A stretch of DNA of 15,695 nucleotides, from assembly GCA_934385475.1 (NCBI GenBank), contig CAKRPS010000049.1:1-15695 (forward strand). Direction: 5' to 3'. The translations under genes were made by a program, and so were the position numbers. Below the pieces are notes generated by a model. The model had not been told where the DNA came from, made no database searches, and was given only the letters and a program-made list of their open reading frames with translations. Shown here in pieces: positions 7,479 to 13,267 of this stretch (position 1 is its first letter; the number at the start of each line of letters is the position of its first letter). The DNA is from an uncultured Lachnospiraceae bacterium (GTDB lineage Bacteria > Bacillota > Clostridia > Lachnospirales > Lachnospiraceae).

Positions 7479-7516
7479 ATCAAAAGAAACCGTGTGTTTT
7501 CCACACGGATCTTTTG
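7479..7516. terminator. Bidirectional intrinsic terminator behind the ABC remnant
   Basis: Stem CCGTGTG (7490-7496), loop TTTTC, stem CACACGG (7502-7508). On the minus strand it is followed by TTTCTTTT, on the plus strand by ATCTTTTGGTTT, so it can stop transcription both ways. It lies about 44 bases beyond the stop codon of the ABC remnant, which suggests that the intact ABC gene once ended here. Confidence 0.75.
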
Positions 7517-7551
7517 GTTTCAGTATAGCATTGTTTGTATAGGATAGCAAA

Positions 7552-7689
7552 TTACAGCTTCCAGCCTACCGCCTTTTCCCGTCCGGTGATAAAGCGGCGG
7601 TAAATACCATTTTGTTTCATAAGTTCTTCATGGGTGCCGCGCTGAACGATCTGTCCTTTGTCTACTACAAAAATCTGGTCGGCGTTTCT
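7552..7689 (-). pseudogene. 3' remnant of an ABC exporter (fused permease/ATPase type)
   Basis: The last 46 codons of an ABC transporter of the exporter type, ending in a TAA at 7552-7554. It reads [20 protein letters not shown], then [20 protein letters not shown] and VGWKL. This is the segment just after the H-loop of the ATPase (ADQIxVxDxGxIVxxGTHxEL), followed by the usual short tail. Everything upstream (membrane domain, Walker A, signature, Walker B, H-loop) is missing: past about 7690 the frame no longer looks like an ABC ATPase, and the DNA instead encodes AraC on the other strand. The remnant keeps its terminator but has no start, so it is a dead gene end. Confidence 0.88.
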
Positions 7690-7693
7690 ATAA

Positions 7694-8293
7694 TGGCATT
7701 CTGGCAAGCTTTTCAAGTCCCTGCTTACGAATGTTTCCCAACACGGCGAAAGTTGCCTGGATGTGGAGATTCCGGAGTGTATCAGTATTCAGCGCTACCG
7801 CGCATTGATCCACAAACGCATCCCGATTCACTCCGTTGGAATCGAAATTCTTCCGGCATATTATCAGGGTTTTCTGAAAAAAGAATATCCCGATGATTAT
7901 TTCAGCCTTCCCGCCACGTTTCAGAGCATTGATCAGGCATCGGATTTTCCCGCAATGTCGAAGTTGCTTTTTGAAATAGAGAATTATCATGGTGATGGTA
8001 TGGCCGCAGCACTTTTTTATGAAGCCAAAGTCACAGAGGCCATCGCTCTGGTAGTGGACGCATGGAAACGGCAAAGTCAGAAACAGATACGTCCACTATC
8101 CACCGGTGATCTGGCAGGGCTGAACAATGTAGTCAGCTATATTGCGGAGCACCTGCTCATCAACACGGATTTCACCATGGGGCAGATTGCCCAGATGATC
8201 GGTTACACCACCTCCAGCCGCTTTGCGGAACTGTTCAGGAAAAGTACCGGAATCCTGCCGATTGAGTACAGGAAAATTGCTAGGGGACACTAA
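7694..8293 (+). pseudogene. AraC-family transcriptional regulator, 5'-truncated
   Basis: An AraC/XylS-type regulator lacking its N-terminal beginning. The frame opens after a TAA at 7691-7693 and is protein-like almost at once ([39 protein letters not shown]). It continues through a helical linker to a C-terminal helix-turn-helix (SYIAEHLLINTDFTMGQIAQ, MIGYTTSSRFAELFRKSTGI, LPIEYRK). No ATG begins it; the first in-frame alternative start is a GTG at 7763 without a good ribosome site. AraC regulators of this kind are usually 280-330 aa and here about 199 codons remain, so roughly the first 80-130 residues are gone. The second AraC helix-turn-helix is intact, so a short product could bind DNA, but it would lack most of the sensor. 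Its stop overlaps the convergent alpha-galactosidase by 14 bases. Confidence 0.8.
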
Positions 8294-10481
8294 TCTCAAA
8301 AAGTCTTGCCATAACAGGCTGATCGTAATGAACTGTCAGAACATCTCCGCTGAGTTCAAATGCAACCGGCTCCTGTTGTGGATAAATGCAGGACACCTGA
8401 ATGCCATCTTTGGCAAACGGAAGACTTCCTAACGGGATTGACAATGTTATATCCGTGCAGGCTATCCCGGATTTGGCATATCTTTCAGTACTTTTTCCTT
8501 CCATCTGGCGTTTCCATACGGCAAGATATGCTTTCTTTTCAAGCTGTAGTCCACCACACACCCACATATCCTCATTATCTGCAATATCAAGCGGCCAGAA
8601 CGGCACCGCACGTCGGATATCCTGACGAATCGTCTTATAACATGCAATTCCTTCTTTTACCAGGGCAAGGCGTTCTGACGAAAGCTCTGTCAGATGACCG
8701 CTCTGGTGAATACGAAGCAGCATGGCGTTGATCATGTTATAAATAACTTCTTCTTTATTTCCCTGACGCATCGGATAAGACCAGACAGCTGCCTGCTCCG
8801 GGGTAACTCCTGATGCAGCATTTGCCGCTATCGTCGCATAATTGCGGTAATCCTCCTGATCGGATGTAGACTGAATACTGTATCTGGAAAGCAAAGCGTA
8901 ATCAATACGAAGTCCTCCACTTGAACAGTTTTCAATCACCAGATCAGGGTAGCGAGTAAACACATCATCAAGCCATGCCAGATATGCCTTTTCATGTTCC
9001 AGAAGGCCCTGTCCGACACTTTCGGCGCCAAGCTCCGTACCGATACCCGGCTCAATGTTATAATCCATCTTGATATATCCGACGCCATCTTCCTTGACCA
9101 CACGGTCAATCACTTCATTCACATGCTCTATGACAGCCGGATTTCTAAAGTCAAGCTGATATCTGCTACGGTCATAAACACGTTTTCCATGGCGTACAAA
9201 AAACCAGTCGTCCGGCACTTTCTTGGCTTTGTCACAATTAATGCCCATAACTTCAAGCTCAAGCCAGACACCGGGGATCATTCCCTTTTGATGTATGTAA
9301 TCAGTTACCTCTTTAATGCCGTTAGGAAAACGTTCCTTACATTCCTGCCATTCACCAACACTGTCCCACCACTCGCCGGGAGCATACCATCCGGCATCAA
9401 TAACATAATATTCACAGCCACATTCTGCGGCTGCATCAATCAATGGAAGTTCTTTTGCAGTCGTTGGATCTCCAAACAGGCAATTCATGTAATCATTGAA
9501 AATGACCGGCAGATTCTCGTCATCCTTATTCGGCCTGCGGATCATACGGCGGTATTTTGTCAGTTCTCCCATCGCTTTTTCAAAGCTGTCCTCTGTCACG
9601 CCAACAGCAACCGGTACAGACTCAAAGGATTCTCCCGGTGCAAGATTTTTGAACCAGTGAGACTGTACCTCCGTCGGTCCACTGACGCATACATAAAAAT
9701 GGGTATCCTGATCACTGATCTCATAGTGCCAGGAACCATTATGCTCAATCTGCCAGAACAAACCTGTGTGTGCCTCTGTATTTTCCACATAGCCTAATGG
9801 CAGATACTTCTTCGTAGACCAGTTTCCGGTATTGGTCACTTCCAATACCTGTGAAGTACGCTGATATACGCCCGGCTGTGTCTGTGCCAGTCCCAAATCG
9901 CCAAATCTGTATTCCTTTATGCTCATTTCCTTCTGCCAGCCATTATAAGGAATACGCACTCTCATTTTGGCATCTGAATTACTTTTACCCTCTTTTTCAA
10001 TTCCCGTATAGCAGAATGATGACAGATATTCCAGACACTGTGTAGCGTCTCCTTCATTGATCACCTTGTTCACAATACGAACCACAGAGGTGCCTTTATA
10101 AAATTGCAGATTTGTCTCCACACGAACCTGTGTCACCTCTTTGTCTTCCTGATAAATGGTAATCCTGCGCCCGGTCTCATTCACACAATCCTCCATGCCC
10201 GCATAGGTCAGAAGATATCCCGGTGCTGTACAGATATGCTTGTTTCCATGTTTTTCATAAGGACGATTGTATCCGGCCAGATTAATCTGCACAAGCTGAA
10301 ATGCTTCATCGATAAACTGATTCTTTCTTACCAGATCTTCTGCTTTACATTCCGGTCCGAATTTGCAGATATCCTCTTCACAGAATGGAGCTTTTGAAAA
10401 ATGAAGCAGCTTAATCTGGTTCTTGTCCGTAATGCCAAAAACGATGTTGATTCCATTTTCACTGATTTTTATATATTCCAC
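8280..10481 (-). CDS. Alpha-galactosidase, glycoside hydrolase family 36
   Basis: A cytoplasmic enzyme (no signal peptide), 733 aa, the normal GH36 length (about 720-740), releasing terminal alpha-1,6-galactose from melibiose, raffinose and stachyose. An N-terminal beta-sandwich (to about 310) is followed by the catalytic barrel (YYVIDAGWYAPGEWWDSVGE, then VWLELEVMGINCDK). The nucleophile motif is IKMDYN (D473). The acid/base region ENCSSGGLRID (517-527) leads to STSDQED (538-544), with D541 the likely acid/base. The family's usual W-x-SDxTD is altered here to S-T-S-D-Q-E-D. Start is GTG at 10479-10481 with AGGCGGT about 7 bases upstream. It is followed tail-to-tail by the truncated AraC gene, which may once have been its sugar-responsive regulator. 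No sugar transporter is in the window. Assignment to GH36 is firm; exact substrate preference is not. Confidence 0.93.
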   Translation of the reverse strand: MEYIKISENGINIVFGITDKNQIKLLHFSKAPFCEEDICKFGPECKAEDLVRKNQFIDEAFQLVQINLAGYNRPYEKHGNKHICTAPGYLLTYAGMEDCVNETGRRITIYQEDKEVTQVRVETNLQFYKGTSVVRIVNKVINEGDATQCLEYLSSFCYTGIEKEGKSNSDAKMRVRIPYNGWQKEMSIKEYRFGDLGLAQTQPGVYQRTSQVLEVTNTGNWSTKKYLPLGYVENTEAHTGLFWQIEHNGSWHYEISDQDTHFYVCVSGPTEVQSHWFKNLAPGESFESVPVAVGVTEDSFEKAMGELTKYRRMIRRPNKDDENLPVIFNDYMNCLFGDPTTAKELPLIDAAAECGCEYYVIDAGWYAPGEWWDSVGEWQECKERFPNGIKEVTDYIHQKGMIPGVWLELEVMGINCDKAKKVPDDWFFVRHGKRVYDRSRYQLDFRNPAVIEHVNEVIDRVVKEDGVGYIKMDYNIEPGIGTELGAESVGQGLLEHEKAYLAWLDDVFTRYPDLVIENCSSGGLRIDYALLSRYSIQSTSDQEDYRNYATIAANAASGVTPEQAAVWSYPMRQGNKEEVIYNMINAMLLRIHQSGHLTELSSERLALVKEGIACYKTIRQDIRRAVPFWPLDIADNEDMWVCGGLQLEKKAYLAVWKRQMEGKSTERYAKSGIACTDITLSIPLGSLPFAKDGIQVSCIYPQQEPVAFELSGDVLTVHYDQPVMARLFEISVP

Positions 10482-10494
10482 TGTTTTACCGCCT

Positions 10495-10560
10495 TTACTT
10501 AGTGTTTTCTTGTATCTCAGTCCATTTTACTACATAATCAGCAGCTTCCCAATATCCTTG
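10495..10560 (-). other. Short coding-like segment upstream of the alpha-galactosidase
   Basis: Between two TAA stops, 21 codons read as ordinary protein (GYWEAADYVVKWTEIQEN...), ending right before the alpha-galactosidase ribosome site. There is no start codon in it. It could be the surviving 3' end of a former upstream operon gene cut off when the GC-richer two-component block arrived, or it could be chance. It overlaps the candidate promoter TTGGGA-N17-TAAAAT. Confidence 0.2.
10524..10552 (-). promoter_or_regulatory. Candidate promoter of the alpha-galactosidase gene
   Basis: Minus strand TTGGGA (10547-10552), 17-base spacer, TAAAAT (10524-10529), about 43 bases upstream of the GTG start. 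The -35 match is only moderate, which would fit a promoter needing an activator. No clear terminator separates it from the upstream histidine kinase gene, so read-through is also possible. Confidence 0.35.
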
Positions 10561-10624
10561 TTAACATATAAATTTTTTTGATAAGTCATATTGTAAATGT
10601 CCTTATATCCACCAACCAGGAAAT

Positions 10625-11944
10625 TTATCCACAAAGCATGACTTTGGCAGAGAAAACTCCATTCTGATGGGTAAATGTACTTGCACCGCCGTTTTTTTCT
10701 GCAATATGGTTGACAGACTGGATACCGATTCCGTTTCCTTTTCGCTTGGACGAGCGGAAAGTTCCATTTTTTTCGTTGATTTCACCATCAAACGTATTTT
10801 CAACCTCAATCAAAAGAAATCGCTCTGCATGCACATATGCGGTCATTTCAATCTGCCGCCGGTCTGGTGCTGCACGAAGGCTGGCTTCCAGCGCATTTTC
10901 CAGCAGATTGGAGAGCACAAGGCACATATCGATCTCGTCAACAGGAAGCGATTCCGGCAGATCGAGTTTGGTGCAGAAGGGAATGTCCTCGCGTTTTGCA
11001 AGGGCGCAGTAATAGCCGACAACACTGTCCACCGCGCGATTTTCACAGAAGTGCATATCGAGATTTGGGATACGTGAGACAGTTTTTGCAAGGTAGCTTT
11101 TTATGTCCTCCAGATCGCCGGTCTCGGCCAGCGCGGAAATTTGATTTAATTGATGGCGCATATCGTGCCTCGCCTGCCGTGCTTCTTCGATGGCGGTTTT
11201 GAGACTCTCATAGCGTTGCTGTTGCATGGAAAGTAACTGGTTTTCCTGTTGTAGTCTCGCGTTGCGGTTGAGGCTGTTCGCCATCAGCAGGAAAATCGCG
11301 ATGAACCAGAACAAAAGCACCAGAAGCGTAATGCTCAGCACAATGTACCCCTGTAATACGCGGCCAGTCTGGAGCGTTGCCTGATAGTGCGGGATCATAA
11401 AAATGTTCAAAAGGATGAACACCAGCGGAAGCATCCAGAACACGTACCACGTCTGCGCAAAATTATTGTCCTCGACCATCGTACGCACTGCATGGGTCGA
11501 CGGATAGAACGCAGCCAGCACGGAAATCCAGCAAACAGCGTTATAAAACACGCAGGCACTAAGACAGAACCACGGCTCGTCCAGCGGTAGCTGCATATGC
11601 AGAACAATCGCAGCGCTGACGGCCCGGGATAAGCTTTTCACACACGCGAACACCGCGCAGACGGACAGCGCAATCGTTCCGGATTTCCACAGGGAGATCC
11701 GGAGCGTTCCGGTATACAGAACAATTGCAAGCAGCGTGATACCCGCAAGGACAAGCACAGTCGAAATGCGAAGCTGATAGCAGACAAACCCGCCGCCAAT
11801 GCACAGGCCCGCCATCAGTGGTAGAAGCCAGGTAGCAAGCTTTCCGAACGGCTGCTTCAGATAGGATTTTACGGGGAAATATGCAAGCAAAAGACCGGGG
11901 AGCACGACGGACAGTTCCAAAATCGGACGCAGAATATCTTTCAT
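10625..11944 (-). CDS. Membrane sensor histidine kinase, HPK10/AgrC-like with GHKL ATPase
   Basis: A 439-residue sensor kinase. Residues 1-222 hold about seven hydrophobic segments (roughly 8-24, 37-56, 60-80, 90-105, 126-147, 166-184, 197-222) with very short loops, like peptide-sensing AgrC kinases and without an extracellular domain. A coiled linker (about 225-255) leads to the phosphoacceptor motif ARHDMRHQLNQI with H260, then a GHKL ATPase: N-box LSNLLENALEAS (N350) and G-box RKGNGIGIQSV (403-410). The ATG overlaps the stop of the LytTR regulator gene (ATGA), so kinase and regulator are co-translated. Kinases of this branch commonly detect peptides or membrane signals. No agrB/agrD-like peptide genes are visible, so the signal is unknown. 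The gene is noticeably GC-richer than the alpha-galactosidase beside it. Confidence 0.92.
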   Translation of the reverse strand: MKDILRPILELSVVLPGLLLAYFPVKSYLKQPFGKLATWLLPLMAGLCIGGGFVCYQLRISTVLVLAGITLLAIVLYTGTLRISLWKSGTIALSVCAVFACVKSLSRAVSAAIVLHMQLPLDEPWFCLSACVFYNAVCWISVLAAFYPSTHAVRTMVEDNNFAQTWYVFWMLPLVFILLNIFMIPHYQATLQTGRVLQGYIVLSITLLVLLFWFIAIFLLMANSLNRNARLQQENQLLSMQQQRYESLKTAIEEARQARHDMRHQLNQISALAETGDLEDIKSYLAKTVSRIPNLDMHFCENRAVDSVVGYYCALAKREDIPFCTKLDLPESLPVDEIDMCLVLSNLLENALEASLRAAPDRRQIEMTAYVHAERFLLIEVENTFDGEINEKNGTFRSSKRKGNGIGIQSVNHIAEKNGGASTFTHQNGVFSAKVMLCG

Positions 11945-12663
11945 TCCTTACTCCCCCTTTGCAGTAGAAATTCCATAAACGCCTGCCGGGCAGACTTCAA
12001 AAGTTCCTGATTGACATAGACACGGCTGCCGTCGGTCATGCAGAAAGCGGCATCCTGAAAATCAGCGGCGTGCTCCAGATTAACGATCACACCACGACCG
12101 CAGACAAAAAAACGTGGATCTTTTTTAAGCGGCTCGGTAAAAGCCTTGAAGCTCTGACGTGTGGCAAGCGTTTTTCCGGCGGTGGTATGAATATTGATCA
12201 TATGAGCAAAATGCTCGGCGGAAACGATGTCCCGATAGCGAAGACGAACGTCGCTGCCGCTGACCTTCACCGTCAGAACCGGCTCGGGACGCGGGAGCTT
12301 TGCGAGCATTTCAGTAAGCAAGCCGGAAAGCTCTTCCTCGGAAAAAGGCTTCACGAGATAGTGAAGCGCCCGCACCTGAAAGCCCTCGAGCGCGTGATCG
12401 GTAGACGTCGTGGTGAAGACCAGAAGGCAATCCGCATCCGTCTTCCGAAGCTCCCTTGCCGCGTCCATGCCGCTTAAACCTTCCATGTAAATATCCAGAA
12501 ATGCGGCGGTAAAGCGCCGCTCTTTTTGTGCCGCGAGAAAGCTCTCGCCGCTGTCAAATTCCAAAATCTCCGCCTCCGCGCCACGCAGGCTCAACTGCCG
12601 TTCGAGCCGCGTCTTCAGCAGCGCACGTTCGGTCTCGAGATCATCCACAATTGCAATTCTCAT
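11941..12663 (-). CDS. LytTR-family response regulator
   Basis: A 240-residue response regulator with an intact receiver domain (1-120) and a C-terminal LytTR DNA-binding domain (about 135-240). The receiver has all phosphorylation residues: D7/D8 in RIAIVDD, phosphoacceptor D57 in AAFLDIYMEGLSGMD, Thr in LVFTTTS, and K105 in YLVKPF. The LytTR part contains IVSAEHFAHMINIHT and FFVCGRGVIVNLEHAADF, the usual position of the R-x-(x)-V-N motif. AAGGAG lies about 10 bases upstream of the ATG. The cognate kinase gene follows with a 4-base overlap. LytTR proteins bind pairs of short direct repeats, and a candidate pair lies in the divergent region at 12740-12769. The likely targets are its own operon and the facing pseudo-receiver/lipoprotein operon. 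Confidence 0.94.
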   Translation of the reverse strand: MRIAIVDDLETERALLKTRLERQLSLRGAEAEILEFDSGESFLAAQKERRFTAAFLDIYMEGLSGMDAARELRKTDADCLLVFTTTSTDHALEGFQVRALHYLVKPFSEEELSGLLTEMLAKLPRPEPVLTVKVSGSDVRLRYRDIVSAEHFAHMINIHTTAGKTLATRQSFKAFTEPLKKDPRFFVCGRGVIVNLEHAADFQDAAFCMTDGSRVYVNQELLKSARQAFMEFLLQRGSKE

Positions 12664-12698
12664 GCCGGACTGACTCCTTCGTAAAAGATTTCGACAAA

Positions 12699-12707
12699 AT
12701 TATATCA
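12699..12707 (-). promoter_or_regulatory. Extended -10 promoter of the LytTR regulator/kinase operon
   Basis: Minus strand TGA-TATAAT, an extended -10 (TGnTATAAT) with the TATAAT at 12699-12704. No good -35 is seen 17 bases upstream, as expected for an extended -10 promoter or an activated one. The leader to the ATG would be about 30 bases. Confidence 0.6.
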
Positions 12708-12739
12708 CACCTGTCTAACCCCTGCACAGCGGCAAAACC

Positions 12740-12769
12740 GGATTTCGTGACAGAATCGGGGCTTTCATG
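12740..12769 (+). promoter_or_regulatory. Direct repeat in the divergent promoter, candidate LytTR binding site
   Basis: GGATTTCGTG (12740-12749) and GGCTTTCATG (12760-12769) match at 8 of 10 positions with a 20-base period. LytTR regulators such as AgrA bind 9-10 base direct repeats with a period near two helical turns, just upstream of the -35. Here the second copy ends 9 bases before the plus-strand -35. The pair is also upstream of the minus-strand promoter, so one site could serve both operons. Confidence 0.45.
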
Positions 12770-12778
12770 CCAAACGTC

Positions 12779-12806
12779 TTGAAAAGCATGCGCACATCCG
12801 TATACT
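12779..12806 (+). promoter_or_regulatory. Promoter of the pseudo-receiver / lipoprotein operon
   Basis: TTGAAA (12779-12784), 16-base spacer, TATACT (12801-12806). RNA would start near 12813, giving a leader of about 36 bases before the GTG at 12849. The spacer is one base short of optimum, consistent with activation by the facing regulator. Confidence 0.6.
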
Positions 12807-12848
12807 AACAAGCAGAAAACATCAACAACGGCAGAAAGGGGGAACGCT

Positions 12849-13205
12849 GTGTACCGCATTGCCGTACTGACAAATAGAGAAACTCAGGAAGCTTTTTATA
12901 TAGAGCAGCTTTCACAGTTCTGCTTTAAGCGCGGTGTGTTTCCGAACATGCACTGCTACCGCGAACAGGAGACGTTCTTTGAAGCCGCACGAAAAAATGC
13001 GCCGACTAATGCCGTAATCGCCCTTCCGGGAGTGGATGGGCTGAATGCGGTTGAGCATCTGCGGGCGCTGCTCCCCGAAACACGCATCATCTGGTGCAGC
13101 GAGTTGGATTTTTCCCTGCATGCCTTTCGGTTGCGCGTGGACCACTTTCTGCTGGAACCGATAACGGAAGAAGCGTTTCAACAAGGACTTCGTGCCTGGT
13201 TTTAG
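12849..13205 (+). CDS. Stand-alone degenerate receiver-domain protein (pseudo-receiver)
   Basis: A 118-residue protein that aligns along its whole length with the receiver domain of the divergent LytTR regulator but has no output domain. It starts MYRIAVLTNRETQ where the regulator has RIAIVDDLETE, and ends HAFRLRVDHFLLEPITEEAF where the regulator has EGFQVRALHYLVKPFSEEEL. Every phosphorylation residue is changed: the acidic pair is T8-N9, the phosphoacceptor Asp falls at V56/I57 (NAVIALPGVDGL), the Thr is C83/S84 (IWCSE) and the Lys is E103 (LLEP). The fold can be intact but phosphorylation cannot occur. GTG start with AGGGGG about 8 bases upstream. The next gene, a lipoprotein, begins 62 bases later with no terminator between. 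It may modulate the kinase or the regulator by dimerising with it; this role is inferred from context only. Confidence 0.75.
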   Translation: MYRIAVLTNRETQEAFYIEQLSQFCFKRGVFPNMHCYREQETFFEAARKNAPTNAVIALPGVDGLNAVEHLRALLPETRIIWCSELDFSLHAFRLRVDHFLLEPITEEAFQQGLRAWF

Positions 13206-13267
13206 GGAAAACAACCGCCTGCTTTGTCCTGAGCGGATCACAACAAACATAACAAGGAGGATTATTA

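Noticed and set aside
7612..7896. 94-codon plus-strand frame crossing the ABC/AraC joint
   Set aside because: It reads antisense through the ABC remnant and then out of frame with AraC, so it is an accidental open frame.
8994..9797. 267-codon open frame on the plus strand
   Set aside because: Lies wholly inside the alpha-galactosidase on the other strand, where catalytic motifs prove the true frame.
12767..12808. 13-codon ORF (MPNVLKSMRTSVY) as a possible signal peptide gene for the kinase
   Set aside because: It contains the -35 and -10 of the downstream promoter, has no good ribosome site, and lacks AgrD-like features.
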